From: Streptomyces ambofaciens ATCC 23877
Lineage (GTDB): Bacteria > Actinomycetota > Actinomycetes > Streptomycetales > Streptomycetaceae
Length of the DNA: 64,000 nt
Direction of reading: 5' to 3'
NCBI RefSeq assembly: GCF_001267885.1
Contig: NZ_CP012382.1
Span: 4,017,001 to 4,081,000, forward strand
Shown here in pieces: positions 1 to 8,766 of the stretch. The position numbers and the translations under genes were made by a program. Below the pieces are notes generated by a model. The model saw nothing but the letters and a program-made list of their open reading frames with translations, had not been told where the DNA came from and searched no databases. The first letter of the stretch is position 1; every line of letters starts with the position of its first letter.

Positions 1-92
1 ACCGGATCGGTCATCGGTCCCGCGATATTGGCGTCGGACCGCAAGGATTCACTCTCCTCGACTTCAGGCTCGCAATGAACAGAGCCTCCCAT
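1..92 (-). CDS. parA: ParA chromosome partitioning ATPase, N-terminal fragment
   Basis: The reverse strand from 92 to the window edge reads MGGSVHCEPEVEES and continues SESLRSDANIAGPMTDP, which I recognise as the variable N-terminal extension of Streptomyces ParA. Only about 30 codons are inside the window, before the Walker-type ATPase domain, so catalytic motifs cannot be checked. ParA works with ParB and parS to segregate sporulation chromosomes. The ATG at 90-92 has a poor Shine-Dalgarno. In-frame GTG/TTG codons about 50-60 bases upstream, behind an AAGGAG, are possible alternatives. Context (parS and rsmG next door, oriC 6 kb away) supports the call. Confidence 0.75.
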   Translation of the reverse strand, partial: MGGSVHCEPEVEESESLRSDANIAGPMTDP

Positions 93-128
93 GTCTTCGG
101 GGTCATGAACCAGTGAGGCCTGGTCTTC

Positions 129-155
129 TGTGGAGAAATCCACCTCTGTGGACAA
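129..155. promoter_or_regulatory. Two DnaA boxes upstream of parA
   Basis: TGTGGACAA at 147-155 is a perfect reverse-strand match to the Streptomyces DnaA box TTGTCCACA. TGTGGAGAA at 129-137 is an 8/9 match in the same orientation, 9 bases away. They lie just upstream of, or inside, the parA start depending on which start codon is used. A role in coupling parAB transcription to DnaA is inference. Confidence 0.5.
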
Positions 156-250
156 CTCCTTACCCTCTCCGAGCGACCCGAGAGGCTTTCGGTCGCGGGG
201 ATCGGCCGCAGCGCGGCCGCGACTGATGATGCCGTGCAGCAGTGAGCGAC

Positions 251-264
251 GTTTCACGTGAAAC
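251..264. promoter_or_regulatory. parS: parS site (ParB binding centromere)
   Basis: GTTTCACGTGAAAC is a perfect 14-bp palindrome and the exact parS sequence bound by Streptomyces ParB. It lies in the 311-bp spacer between the parA start and the rsmG stop, about 6 kb left of oriC. No other gene is apparent in 93-403. Confidence 0.95.
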
Positions 265-403
265 ACGATGCACAGCGGCTGATGCCGAACAGCCGCGACA
301 CTCCGGCATGACGGTGTCGGGCAGGCTGTGTGGAGTAGAGGCACCCGTCGAGGCATATCAACGCATCGACGGTACTCATCCGCAGCGCGGCCGACTCCGA
401 CGC

Positions 404-1123
404 TCAGCCGCGCCGCCGCCGCGCGCGTCCCGTCCGGGCCGCCTTGGCCCTCTTGGCGGCAAATCGCACGCCTCCCGGGCTCTCCCCGACCTCGACCCGC
501 ACCACGGTGGACATGGGGCTCACGACGCCCTCTCCTACATGCAGGATGGAGGTCTCCACCGCACCCAGCTTGGTCAGCGCCGTCGCGGAGGCCTTCAGCT
601 CCTCCTCGGCCGTGTCGCCCTTGAGGGCGAGCATCTCGCCGTACGGGCGCAGCAGCGGGATCCCCCAGGTGGCAAGGCGGTCGAGCGGAGCAACGGCACG
701 AGCCGTCACCACGTGCACCGGCTGCAACTTGCCCATGACCTCCTCGGCCCGACCACGCACGACGGTGACATGGTCCAGGCCCAGCAGCTCCACGACCTCC
801 GTCAAGAAGTTCGTACGCCGCAGCAGGGGCTCCAGAAGGGTGATCTTCAGGTCGTCCCGCACCAGCGCCAGCGGAATGCCGGGCAGGCCTGCGCCCGAGC
901 CGACGTCGCACACCGTGACGCCTTCCGGCACGACCTCCGAGAGCACCGCGCAGTTCAGCAGATGCCGCTCCCACAAGCGGGGAACCTCACGCGGACCGAT
1001 CAGACCTCGCTTCACCCCCGCCTCGGCGAGCAGCTCCGCGTAGCGGACCGCGTCCGCGTAGCGATCGCCGAACACGTCACGTGCCTTCTCGGGCGCGGGG
1101 GGAAGCTCCGCTGCCTCCGTCAC
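404..1123 (-). CDS. rsmG: 16S rRNA (guanine-527-N7)-methyltransferase RsmG (GidB)
   Basis: RsmG uses S-adenosylmethionine to methylate G527 of 16S rRNA (E. coli numbering). The protein of 239 residues has the SAM loop VCDVGSGAGLPGIP at about 71-84 and the conserved PREVPRLWERHLLNC segment at 44-58. I use the GTG at 1121-1123 (product starting VTEAAEL), preceded by GGAAGGAC at good spacing. The longer open frame to 1177 lacks this support. It ends in an Arg-rich tail. It sits between jag and parA in the usual actinobacterial order. In the family, loss of this enzyme gives low-level streptomycin resistance. Confidence 0.95.
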   Translation of the reverse strand: MTEAAELPPAPEKARDVFGDRYADAVRYAELLAEAGVKRGLIGPREVPRLWERHLLNCAVLSEVVPEGVTVCDVGSGAGLPGIPLALVRDDLKITLLEPLLRRTNFLTEVVELLGLDHVTVVRGRAEEVMGKLQPVHVVTARAVAPLDRLATWGIPLLRPYGEMLALKGDTAEEELKASATALTKLGAVETSILHVGEGVVSPMSTVVRVEVGESPGGVRFAAKRAKAARTGRARRRRG

Positions 1124-1201
1124 GGGGACCGTCCTTCCGTACGACACCGGCGCGCCAGTCGCCGCTACCAGAATCACCAGAACTATCAGGCTGACAAAAT
1201 T

Positions 1202-1230
1202 CGGCCCCGCCTGCGCAACAGACGGGGCCG
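1202..1230 (-). terminator. Likely intrinsic terminator between jag and rsmG
   Basis: An 8-bp GC stem (CGGCCCCG at 1202-1209 with CGGGGCCG at 1223-1230) is followed, reading on the minus strand, by GAATTTTGTC. The hairpin plus T-run lies directly after the jag stop and before the rsmG start, so it would end or attenuate transcripts of the rpmH-rnpA-yidD-yidC-jag operon. Confidence 0.5.
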
Positions 1231-1247
1231 GAGAACGTGAGGACCGA

Positions 1248-1760
1248 TCAGGCGGGAAGCACGACGACGAAGCGCTCCGGCTCCTCGCCCTCGGACTCGC
1301 TGCGCAGCCCCGCGGCCTTGACCGCGTCGTGCACGACCTTGCGCTCGAACGGCGTCATCGGCTTCATGCGCACCGACTCGCCGGTGCTCCTGACCTCGGC
1401 CGCGGCCTTGGCCCCCAGCTCGGACAGCTCGGCGCGCTTCGTGGCCCGGTGGCCCGCGATGTCGAGCATCAGCCGACTGCGGTCGCCGGTCTCCCGGTGC
1501 ACGGCCAGGCGCGTGAGCTCCTGCAGAGCCTCCAGCACCTCGCCGTCCCGGCCGACCAGCTTCAGCAGGTCACGGCTGTTCGTGTCGCTGATGATCGAGA
1601 CAGCGGCACGGTCGGCCTCGACGTCCATGTCGATGTCGCCGTCGAGGTCGGCGATGTCGAGCAGACCCTCCAGGTAGTCCGCAGCGATCTCGCCCTCCTG
1701 CTCCAGGCGAGTCAGGGTGTCTGCACCCTCGGCAGCGGCGGAGATGGTGCCTTCCGTCAC
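1248..1760 (-). CDS. jag: Jag/KhpB, KH and R3H domain RNA-binding protein
   Basis: A 170-residue protein with an acidic N-terminus, a KH-like segment around LLKLVGRDGEVLEALQELTR (residues ~65-85) and a C-terminal R3H domain (RMKPMTPFERKVVHDAVK then PERFVVVLPA at the end). Jag/KhpB proteins bind RNA and are nearly always encoded just after yidC, as here (15-bp gap). In Firmicutes KhpB pairs with KhpA and affects division and envelope. In Streptomyces the exact role is inference. It is co-directional with yidC and probably co-transcribed. Confidence 0.93.
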   Translation of the reverse strand: MTEGTISAAAEGADTLTRLEQEGEIAADYLEGLLDIADLDGDIDMDVEADRAAVSIISDTNSRDLLKLVGRDGEVLEALQELTRLAVHRETGDRSRLMLDIAGHRATKRAELSELGAKAAAEVRSTGESVRMKPMTPFERKVVHDAVKAAGLRSESEGEEPERFVVVLPA

Positions 1761-1775
1761 GGGATGGACTCCTTC

Positions 1776-3062
1776 TTACTTCTTCGACGGGGACTTGGGC
1801 CGCTGCGGGCCCTTGCGCTGTCCGGACTGGGCCTTGCTGCGACCACCGCCACCGGACTTCTGCGCCGGCTTCTTCGCGGCACCGGCGGGTCGGGTGTCCT
1901 GCTTGCCGTCCTGCGGCTCGTCCGACTTGGTCAGCGAGGTCTTGGGCTCGGCCTCGCCGGCCGCCTTCGTGGCCTGGCGCTGGGACTTGCTCTGCCGCTT
2001 GGGCTGCTGGCGCTTCGGCATGGCCGCGGTGCCCACGGTCGCGCCGTCCTCGGTCTGGGCGGCGACAGTGGTGTCACTCTTCACCACGGTGCCGTCGGTC
2101 TGGGCCGCCAGGCCCGCCTTGTTCAGACCGTTGATGAACTTGCGCTCGAACTCGTTGCGGTCCCGGCCCTTGGCGACGATGGCCTTCACGATCGCCCGTT
2201 CACCACGCCCACGCGTCTTGCCGTTCTGGGTGACGCTCTTGTGCAGGCGCTCCAGGTAGGCGGCCTGGGCCTTGGAGCCCGGCGTCGGGTTGTTGCGGAT
2301 GACGTACATCTGCTGGCCCATGGTCCACACGTTGGTGGTCAGCCAGTAGACGAGGACACCGACGGGGAAGTTGATGCCGAAGACGGCGAACATGACCGGG
2401 AAGACGTACATCAGCATCTTCTGCTGCTGCATGAACGGCGTCTTCACCGTGGTGTCGACGTTCTTGGTCATCAGCTGGCGCTGCGTGAAGAACTGCGACG
2501 CCGACATCAGCACGATCATGATCGCGGTGACGACACGGACGTCGGTCAGCGAGGAGCCGAGGGCCTCCACCTTGGAGGAGCCGTCGGTGAACTTCGCGGC
2601 CAGCGGCGCGCCGAAGATGTGGGCCTTCTGAGCGCTTTCCAGCAGGCGATCGTTGATCACACCGATGGTGTCGTTCGACGCGATGCTGTTGAGCACGTGG
2701 TACAGGGCGAAGAAGAACGGCGACTGCGCCAGGATGGGAAGGCACGAGGAGAGCGGGTTGGTACCCGTCTCCTTGTACAGCTTCATCATCTCTTCGGACT
2801 GGCGCTGCTTGTCGTTCTTGTAGCGCTCCTGGATCTTCTTCATCTCCGGCTGGAGCGTCTGCATGCCGCGCGTCGCCTTGATCTGCTTCACGAAGAGCGG
2901 GATCAGGCAGATGCGGATGAGAATCACCAGGGACACGATGGACAGGCCCCAGGCCCATCCCGTGTCAGGGCCGAAGATGGCGCCGTACACGCTGTGGAAC
3001 TGGACGATGACCCAGGAGACAGGTGTCGTGATGAAGCTGAAGAGGCTGGCAATCGTGTCCAC
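1776..3062 (-). CDS. yidC: YidC/Oxa1 membrane protein insertase
   Basis: The 428-residue protein matches the Gram-positive YidC family. It has an N-terminal transmembrane segment, a hydrophobic stretch with the conserved Arg of the hydrophilic groove ([19 protein letters not shown], ~46-64), a cytoplasmic coiled loop rich in Lys/Arg ([19 protein letters not shown]) and further membrane helices up to ~260. The C-terminal ~130 residues are a basic, Gln/Lys-rich soluble tail that can contact ribosomes. YidC inserts membrane proteins alone or with SecYEG. The gene follows yidD by 3 bases, in the rpmH-rnpA-yidD-yidC-jag operon. Confidence 0.96.
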   Translation of the reverse strand: MDTIASLFSFITTPVSWVIVQFHSVYGAIFGPDTGWAWGLSIVSLVILIRICLIPLFVKQIKATRGMQTLQPEMKKIQERYKNDKQRQSEEMMKLYKETGTNPLSSCLPILAQSPFFFALYHVLNSIASNDTIGVINDRLLESAQKAHIFGAPLAAKFTDGSSKVEALGSSLTDVRVVTAIMIVLMSASQFFTQRQLMTKNVDTTVKTPFMQQQKMLMYVFPVMFAVFGINFPVGVLVYWLTTNVWTMGQQMYVIRNNPTPGSKAQAAYLERLHKSVTQNGKTRGRGERAIVKAIVAKGRDRNEFERKFINGLNKAGLAAQTDGTVVKSDTTVAAQTEDGATVGTAAMPKRQQPKRQSKSQRQATKAAGEAEPKTSLTKSDEPQDGKQDTRPAGAAKKPAQKSGGGGRSKAQSGQRKGPQRPKSPSKK

Positions 3063-3065
3063 TAA

Positions 3066-3440
3066 TCATGCTCCTTGGGCATGGGACTGGGTCTCTGCGG
3101 CCGGGCTCGGAGGACCGGACGGACTCGCGGGAGAAGCCTGTCCTTCGATGGCCGGTTCGGCGGCGGAGGGCCCGCCCTTGCGTGCACGCCACGCACCGCG
3201 CACCATTTCGTGCCACCGCGGGCGCTTGCGCTGCGGGACATGGTCCACACCGCCCGGCGACCACGGATTGCACCGCAGGATGCGCCAGGCGGTGAGCGCC
3301 GTGCCCTTGATGGCACCGTGCCGGTCGATGGCCGTGTAGCCGTAGTGGGAACACGACGGGTAGTACTTGCAGACCGGCCCCAGCAGCGGACTGATCGTCC
3401 ACTGGTACAGCTTGATCAGAGCCAGCAGCGGGTACTTCAT
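3066..3440 (-). CDS. yidD: YidD, membrane protein insertion efficiency factor
   Basis: The N-terminal ~80 residues are classic Yid[21 protein letters not shown] then [11 protein letters not shown], with conserved Cys residues and the [17 protein letters not shown] signature. The family is a small amphipathic inner-membrane-associated protein that helps YidC. The remaining ~45 residues are a Pro/Ala-rich, probably disordered extension. The ATG overlaps the rnpA stop by four bases (3437-3440), indicating translational coupling. Confidence 0.93.
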   Translation of the reverse strand: MKYPLLALIKLYQWTISPLLGPVCKYYPSCSHYGYTAIDRHGAIKGTALTAWRILRCNPWSPGGVDHVPQRKRPRWHEMVRGAWRARKGGPSAAEPAIEGQASPASPSGPPSPAAETQSHAQGA

Positions 3441-3808
3441 CGCGCGCCCCCTCCCGTCAGCCGCTCGATGGCGGCGTCCAGGTCTCGGGCCAGCTGTGCA
3501 TGGTCGGCGTCACCCGCACCGGGCAGCGCTCGTACGACTACCAGGCTACCGGGGGGGAACAGGTCGATCCGGTCGCGCATCAGATGGCGAAGCCTGCGCT
3601 TCACCTTGTTGCGCACCACCGCGCCACCCACAGCTTTGCTCACGACGAAACCCGCACGTGTCGGGGGAGCGCTCTCCCCAGGCGCGTGCGGGTCCGTGGC
3701 ACCGCTTCGGTGGTGGACGACGAGGGCCGGGCGGCCGGCCCGGCGGCCTCGTCGTACCGCGGTCGCGAAGTCCTCGCGCCGCCTCAGCCGGTTCTCGGTG
3801 GGCAGCAC
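3437..3808 (-). CDS. rnpA: Ribonuclease P protein component
   Basis: RnpA is the protein subunit of RNase P, which matures tRNA 5' ends. The 123-residue basic protein begins [21 protein letters not shown] and carries the family core [26 protein letters not shown] (residues ~53-78), containing the RNR motif (here [11 protein letters not shown]). It follows rpmH by 21 bp and overlaps yidD, as in most bacteria. It is slightly lengthened by a Pro/Ala linker at about residues 37-50. Confidence 0.95.
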   Translation of the reverse strand: MLPTENRLRRREDFATAVRRGRRAGRPALVVHHRSGATDPHAPGESAPPTRAGFVVSKAVGGAVVRNKVKRRLRHLMRDRIDLFPPGSLVVVRALPGAGDADHAQLARDLDAAIERLTGGGAR

Positions 3809-3829
3809 GATGTCATGACCTGACCGGGA

Positions 3830-3967
3830 TCAGGCGGACAGACGGGCGCGACCCTTGCTGCGGCGGGTCGCGAGAATCGCGCGGCCGGCACGGGTGCGCA
3901 TACGCAGCCGGAAGCCGTGGGTCTTGGCGCGACGACGGTTGTTCGGCTGGAAGGTGCGCTTGCTCAC
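3830..3967 (-). CDS. rpmH: 50S ribosomal protein L34
   Basis: A 45-residue frame reading [19 protein letters not shown] after a GTG start (3965-3967) and ending [11 protein letters not shown] before TGA is an unmistakable L34. It is Arg/Lys-rich and of typical length. It opens the minus-strand operon and diverges from dnaA across a 376-bp spacer, the standard actinobacterial and B. subtilis arrangement. Confidence 0.97.
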   Translation of the reverse strand: MSKRTFQPNNRRRAKTHGFRLRMRTRAGRAILATRRSKGRARLSA

Positions 3968-4187
3968 TCGGGGGCTCCAGAAAGAATCGGGGTTGGCGGG
4001 GTGCCGTCCTGGCTGTCACCGTGCGCCCACGAGTAGCTCGCGTTACGCCCGAGTGCACCGCTTTTGGATCACCTTGGACGTGACCTGTGCCCATCGGAGG
4101 CAGGCGGCAGCAGCCATCGACAACTCGACCTGGTTACGGTACGTGCGACTGCGCCATTCGGTCAAACCAGCGGTGACCGGGAGACAC

Positions 4188-4208
4188 TTGTCCACAGGCT
4201 GGGGACAA
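4188..4208. promoter_or_regulatory. Head-to-head DnaA box pair in the dnaA promoter region
   Basis: TTGTCCACA at 4188-4196 is a perfect DnaA box and TGGGGACAA at 4200-4208 is an 8/9 match on the opposite strand, giving a near-palindrome. It sits just upstream of a candidate dnaA promoter and probably mediates DnaA autoregulation, which is established for Streptomyces dnaA. Confidence 0.75.
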
Positions 4209-4212
4209 CAAC

Positions 4213-4242
4213 TTGAACCCTACCGGCCGCGCTGACTACCGT
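4213..4242 (+). promoter_or_regulatory. Candidate dnaA promoter
   Basis: TTGAAC at 4213-4218 and TACCGT at 4237-4242 (TAnnnT type) are separated by 18 bases, about 100 bp upstream of the dnaA GTG and immediately downstream of the DnaA box pair. The rest of the rpmH-dnaA spacer (3968-4343) shows no reading frame I believe in. Confidence 0.4.
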
Positions 4243-4343
4243 GGCTGAACTCCGATTCGTTCCCTTATCCCTGCCCCACCCGAGTTTCATCCCGACCCGT
4301 CCCCGAATCACACCTTCGAGGGACTCGTGAGAGAGCGTGCCCT

Positions 4344-6305
4344 GTGGCTGACGTACCTGCCGATCTTGCCGCAGTGTGGCCACGCGTACTGGAGCAACTC
4401 CTCGGGGAGGGCCGTGGGCAGGGTGTCGAGTCGAAGGACGAGCACTGGATCCGGCGCTGCCAGCCCCTCGCGCTGGTCGCCGACACCGCCCTGCTCGCCG
4501 TACCGAACGAGTTCGCCAAGGGCGTACTGGAAGGCCGCCTCGCCCCGGTCGTCAGCGAGACGCTGAGCCGCGAGTGCGGCCGGCCCATCCGGATCGCGAT
4601 CACCGTCGACGACACCGTCGGCGAGCCCGCGGCCCCCGCCCCGCAGGCGCCGCCCGCCCGGCCGCAGCCCCGCTACGAGGAGCCCGAGCTCCCCGCGCCC
4701 GGCCAGGGCCAGGGCGGTCGCGACGAGTACGAGGGCTACGGCCGCCATCGCGCCGAGCAGCTCCCCACCGCGCGCCCCGCCTATCCGCAGGAGTACCAGC
4801 GCCCCGAGCCCGGCTCCTGGCCGCGCCCGGCGCAGCCCGACGACTACGGCTGGCAGCAGCAGCGCCTCGGCTTCCCCGAGCGCGACCCGTACGCGTCGCC
4901 GCCGCAGGACGCCTACGGCCAGGAGCCGTACCCGAAGGACCCGTACGCGCAGGACTACCGTGCGCAGTCGCAGGAACGCCCGCCGTACGACCCGCAGCGC
5001 GGCGACTACGACCAGCCGCGCAAGGACTACGACCGCGGGGACTACGACCAGCCCCGCAAGGACTACGACCGCGGCGAGTACGACCAGTCCCGGAGCGACT
5101 ACGAGCAGCAGCGCGGTGACTACGACCAGCGCAGGCCCCGCCGGGACCTGCCGGAGCCGCCGTCGGGCACCGGGCACGTCCACCGCGGCGGTCCCGTCGG
5201 CCCCGGCCCCACCACCGGCGCCCCGGGCCCGCTCGCGGCCCAGCCCGCGCCGGCGACCGGACCGGGCGAGCCGACCGCGCGGCTGAACCCGAAGTACCTC
5301 TTCGACACCTTCGTCATCGGCGCCTCCAACCGCTTCGCCCACGCGGCGGCCGTCGCCGTCGCGGAGGCGCCCGCCAAGGCGTACAACCCCCTGTTCATCT
5401 ACGGGGAGTCGGGACTCGGCAAGACCCACCTCCTGCACGCCATCGGGCACTACGCCCGGAGCCTCTACCCCGGCACGCGCGTGCGTTACGTGAGCTCCGA
5501 GGAGTTCACCAACGAGTTCATCAACTCGATCCGCGACGGCAAGGGCGACAGCTTCCGCAAGCGCTACCGCGAGATGGACATCCTGCTCGTCGACGACATC
5601 CAGTTCCTGGCGGACAAGGAGTCGACGCAGGAGGAGTTCTTCCACACCTTCAACACGCTCCACAACGCCAACAAGCAGATCGTGCTGTCCTCCGACCGGC
5701 CGCCCAGGCAGCTGGTGACGCTGGAGGACCGGTTGCGGAACCGTTTCGAGTGGGGCCTGACCACCGACGTCCAGCCGCCCGAGCTGGAGACGCGCATCGC
5801 GATCCTGCGCAAGAAGGCGGTGCAGGAGCAGCTCAACGCCCCGCCGGAGGTGCTGGAGTTCATCGCCTCCCGGATCTCGCGCAACATCCGCGAGCTGGAG
5901 GGCGCGCTGATCAGGGTCACGGCGTTCGCCTCGCTCAACCGGCAGCCGGTCGACCTGGGCCTGACGGAGATCGTCCTGAAGGACCTGATCCCGGGTGGCG
6001 AGGACTCGGCCCCCGAGATCACCTCGACGGCCATCATGGGCGCGACCGCCGACTACTTCGGGCTCACCGTCGAGGACCTGTGCGGCACCTCGCGCGGGCG
6101 AGCGCTGGTGACGGCCCGGCAGATCGCCATGTACCTGTGCCGTGAGCTGACGGACCTCTCGCTGCCGAAGATCGGCGCGCTGTTCGGCGGCCGGGACCAC
6201 ACCACGGTGATGCACGCGGACCGCAAGATCCGCAATCTGATGGCCGAGCGGCGCTCCATCTACAACCAGGTGACCGAGCTGACCAACCGCATCAAGAACG
6301 GCTGA
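4344..6305 (+). CDS. dnaA: Chromosomal replication initiator DnaA
   Basis: DnaA binds DnaA boxes and opens oriC. At 653 residues it is far longer than E. coli DnaA (467) because domain II is expanded. Domain I is ~1-95. Domain II (~96-312) is a Pro/Arg/Tyr/Asp-rich disordered linker with a 12-residue tandem repeat ([12 protein letters not shown]) near 221-260. Domain III carries Walker A GESGLGKT (354-361) and Walker [11 protein letters not shown]. Domain IV ends with the DNA-binding signature [15 protein letters not shown]. The start is GTG at 4344 ([15 protein letters not shown]). It is followed by a strong hairpin and oriC. Confidence 0.98.
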   Translation: MADVPADLAAVWPRVLEQLLGEGRGQGVESKDEHWIRRCQPLALVADTALLAVPNEFAKGVLEGRLAPVVSETLSRECGRPIRIAITVDDTVGEPAAPAPQAPPARPQPRYEEPELPAPGQGQGGRDEYEGYGRHRAEQLPTARPAYPQEYQRPEPGSWPRPAQPDDYGWQQQRLGFPERDPYASPPQDAYGQEPYPKDPYAQDYRAQSQERPPYDPQRGDYDQPRKDYDRGDYDQPRKDYDRGEYDQSRSDYEQQRGDYDQRRPRRDLPEPPSGTGHVHRGGPVGPGPTTGAPGPLAAQPAPATGPGEPTARLNPKYLFDTFVIGASNRFAHAAAVAVAEAPAKAYNPLFIYGESGLGKTHLLHAIGHYARSLYPGTRVRYVSSEEFTNEFINSIRDGKGDSFRKRYREMDILLVDDIQFLADKESTQEEFFHTFNTLHNANKQIVLSSDRPPRQLVTLEDRLRNRFEWGLTTDVQPPELETRIAILRKKAVQEQLNAPPEVLEFIASRISRNIRELEGALIRVTAFASLNRQPVDLGLTEIVLKDLIPGGEDSAPEITSTAIMGATADYFGLTVEDLCGTSRGRALVTARQIAMYLCRELTDLSLPKIGALFGGRDHTTVMHADRKIRNLMAERRSIYNQVTELTNRIKNG

Positions 6306-6340
6306 GGGCCGCAGGCCTACGTTCCCGCGCCCACTCGACG

Positions 6341-6371
6341 AGGCGCCCCCGGGGGAGACCTGGGGGCGCCT
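6341..6371 (+). terminator. Hairpin terminator after dnaA
   Basis: AGGCGCCCCC at 6341-6350 pairs perfectly with GGGGGCGCCT at 6362-6371 around an 11-base loop, 36 bp after the dnaA stop. There is only a short T-rich tail, as usual in Streptomyces. It separates dnaA transcription from oriC. Confidence 0.75.
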
Positions 6372-6659
6372 TCTCCGTGCCCCGGCGCCCCGCGGGACGG
6401 CGGCTCCGGCGCCCTTCGGGACGGCCGCCCCGGCGTCCCTCGCCTTCCCATCAGGCCCCTCCCGTCTCTCCCGCCCCCTGGCGTCTCCACCGGCCGCTCC
6501 GGTGCCACGCCTCGCTCTCCCGTCCGCTCCGCCCCTCGCCCGGCGCTCCCACCGCCGCCGTCCGTCGCCCATCCGTCCCCCGCCGACCCTCCTGCCCGCC
6601 CCTCGACCGCACCCCACGCCGGCCTCTCCGCATGCGGGCTGTTCGAATACTCGCCGGGT

Positions 6660-7245
6660 TACGGCCGCCCTCCACAGATTCGGCGACTTTTTCCCGTCCA
6701 CACCTTGGGGACCGGGAAGTTGTCCCAACGCCGTCCACAGGCCAGGGTGGCGGGAGACGATCAGACCAGGTCAGCCTCCTGTGGATTCGTGGACGAACGA
6801 TCTCCACAGGCTGTGGACAAGAAAATGGTCCACAGCCTGTGCATCGAGTTGTCCACGGCCGACCCACAGGCCGGAGCGGGTTGTCCCCAGCGATCGCCCG
6901 CTTCTCCACATGCCTGTCCACTGTTCGGCAACGTGACGCGCCTCCTCACCGGGTCGAGTGAAAGGCGTCACACCGAGGTGCCTGATTGGGCTGTGGGAAA
7001 GACGGGTAAACCTGGGGACGGCTCTGGGGAGAAGTCGCCGCTCCCTGTGCACGGAGTGTGCAGAACTTTCTGTTCTCCACAGAAGCGCCCGGTTGTCCAC
7101 CGGCTCCGCCCACAGGCCCGGTGGACAAAATTCCTGCGCTGACCTGGGCAAACGAGGTTATCCACGGTATCCACAGGCCCTACTACTACTCCCGACTAGA
7201 GAGAGTGCGGAATCCGTTTCGAAGCGGGACCTGTGCACAACTCGC
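6660..7245. other. oriC: Chromosomal origin of replication oriC
   Basis: The 1.1-kb dnaA-dnaN spacer holds about 19 nonamers matching TTGTCCACA at 7/9 or better. Forward: 6694, 6720, 6731, 6800, 6826, 6849, 6881, 6902, 6914, 7073, 7093, 7158, 7167. Reverse: 6788, 6812 (perfect), 6992, 7025, 7120, 7232. They form two groups (6694-6922 and 6992-7240) with a ~70-bp spacer, like the described Streptomyces origin. No coding frame in 6306-7420 looks real. 6372-6650 is pyrimidine-rich on the plus strand and lacks boxes. Confidence 0.95.
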
Positions 7246-7420
7246 TCTCTCGGGCCCGACCGCCCCTCGGCACGACTTGACCCCGAACGGCACCTACTGT
7301 CAGTGGGGTGCGTCAGACTGGTCCCCGGTGTTCTGCCCCCCGAGGGGACCGACGACACCGACCCAGACGACGAAGGCCAGGCAGGGCGAGCAGCGCCGGC
7401 AACAGCAGGAGGCGGCAACA

Positions 7421-8551
7421 GTGAAGATCCGGGTGGAACGCGACGTACTCGCGGAGGCGGTGGCCTGGGCGGCCCGCAGCCTTCCGGCCCGTCCGCCGGC
7501 GCCGGTCCTCGCGGGCCTGCTGCTGAAGGCCGAGGAGGGGCAGCTGAGCCTGTCCAGCTTCGACTACGAGGTCTCCGCGCGGGTCTCGGTGGAGGCGGAG
7601 GTCGAGGAGGAGGGCACGGTCCTCGTCTCGGGCCGTCTGCTCGCGGACATCTCCCGCGCCCTCCCCAACCGGCCGGTGGAGATTTCCACAGACGGTGTAC
7701 GGGCGACGGTGGTCTGCGGTTCCTCGCGCTTCACCCTCCACACCCTGCCGGTCGAGGAGTACCCGGCCCTGCCGCAGATGCCGGAGGCCACGGGCACCGT
7801 CCCCGGCGAGGTCTTCGCCGCGGCCGTGCAGCAGGTCGCCATCGCCGCGGGCCGCGACGACACGCTGCCCGTGCTCACCGGTGTGCGCATCGAGATCGAG
7901 GGCGACTCGGTCACGCTGGCCTCCACCGACCGCTACCGCTTCGCGGTCCGCGAGTTCCTGTGGAAGCCGGAGAACCCGGAGGTCTCCGCGGTCGCCCTGG
8001 TGCCCGCCAAGACGCTCCAGGACACCGCCAAGGCGCTGACCAGCGGCGACCAGGTGATCCTCGCGCTGGCCGGTTCCGGTGCGGGCGAGGGCCTGATCGG
8101 GTTCGAGGGTGCGGGCCGCCGGACCACGACGCGTCTGCTGGAGGGCGACCTCCCGAAGTACAAGACGCTGTTCCCGACGGAGTTCAACAGCGTCGCCGTG
8201 ATCGAGACCGCCCCCTTCGTGGAGGCCGTCAAGCGCGTGGCCCTGGTGGCGGAGCGCAACACCCCGGTGCGGCTCAGCTTCGAGCAGGGCGTGCTGATCC
8301 TGGAGGCCGGTTCCAGCGACGACGCACAGGCTGTGGAGAGGGTCGACGCGCAGCTGGAGGGCGACGACATCTCGATCGCCTTCAACCCGACGTTCCTGCT
8401 GGACGGCCTGAGCGCGATCGACTCCCCGGTGGCCCAGCTGTCCTTCACGACGTCCACGAAGCCGGCGCTGCTCAGCGGCAAGCCCGCGGTGGACGCCGAG
8501 GCGGACGAGGCCTACAAGTACCTGATCATGCCGGTGCGGCTGAGCGGCTGA
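7421..8551 (+). CDS. dnaN: DNA polymerase III subunit beta (sliding clamp)
   Basis: DnaN forms the ring-shaped clamp that tethers DNA polymerase III. The start is the GTG at 7421 (product VKIRVERDVLAEAVAW), preceded by CAGGAGGCGG; the open frame upstream runs into oriC and is not coding. The 376 residues match the Streptomyces family length. The three clamp domains end with the canonical C-terminus YKYLIMPVRLSG. The GC-rich frame contains two partial DnaA boxes (near 7685 and 8330) that are probably incidental. Confidence 0.97.
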   Translation: MKIRVERDVLAEAVAWAARSLPARPPAPVLAGLLLKAEEGQLSLSSFDYEVSARVSVEAEVEEEGTVLVSGRLLADISRALPNRPVEISTDGVRATVVCGSSRFTLHTLPVEEYPALPQMPEATGTVPGEVFAAAVQQVAIAAGRDDTLPVLTGVRIEIEGDSVTLASTDRYRFAVREFLWKPENPEVSAVALVPAKTLQDTAKALTSGDQVILALAGSGAGEGLIGFEGAGRRTTTRLLEGDLPKYKTLFPTEFNSVAVIETAPFVEAVKRVALVAERNTPVRLSFEQGVLILEAGSSDDAQAVERVDAQLEGDDISIAFNPTFLLDGLSAIDSPVAQLSFTTSTKPALLSGKPAVDAEADEAYKYLIMPVRLSG

Positions 8552-8589
8552 GCGGCTGAGCGGCCGACGCTTCGAGGGGTGACCCCGGA

Positions 8590-8610
8590 CCGTCCACAGG
8601 CTGGGGACGA
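8590..8610. promoter_or_regulatory. DnaA box-like inverted pair upstream of gnd
   Basis: CCGTCCACA at 8590-8598 and TGGGGACGA at 8602-8610 form a head-to-head pair in the dnaN-gnd spacer. Its 17-base core, 8592-8608, is identical to 4190-4206 in the dnaA promoter. Each half is only 7/9 or weaker to the DnaA consensus, so the pairing and identity carry the call. Confidence 0.4.
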
Positions 8611-8766
8611 AACCGCAGATGAGGGCGTGCGTCTGAGCGCGTACGCCCACAACTGTGCACGGACGTCCGGGTTTAGGCTCGGCGCGGGTACGAAAGTGCC
8701 GCGGCACGCATCCGGCTGGTGAGGACGTGCCGTCCCGCCCCCTCGCACACCTAAGGAAAGCAACTG

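Noticed and set aside
4308..6728. Long open frame of 806 codons antisense to dnaA
   Set aside because: It is a shadow of the high GC third-position bias of dnaA. The protein is low-complexity Arg/Gly/Val and has no ribosome binding site.
7680..8340. Extra DnaA-box-like nonamers inside dnaN
   Set aside because: Only 7/9 matches, isolated, within conserved codons, and expected by chance in this composition.
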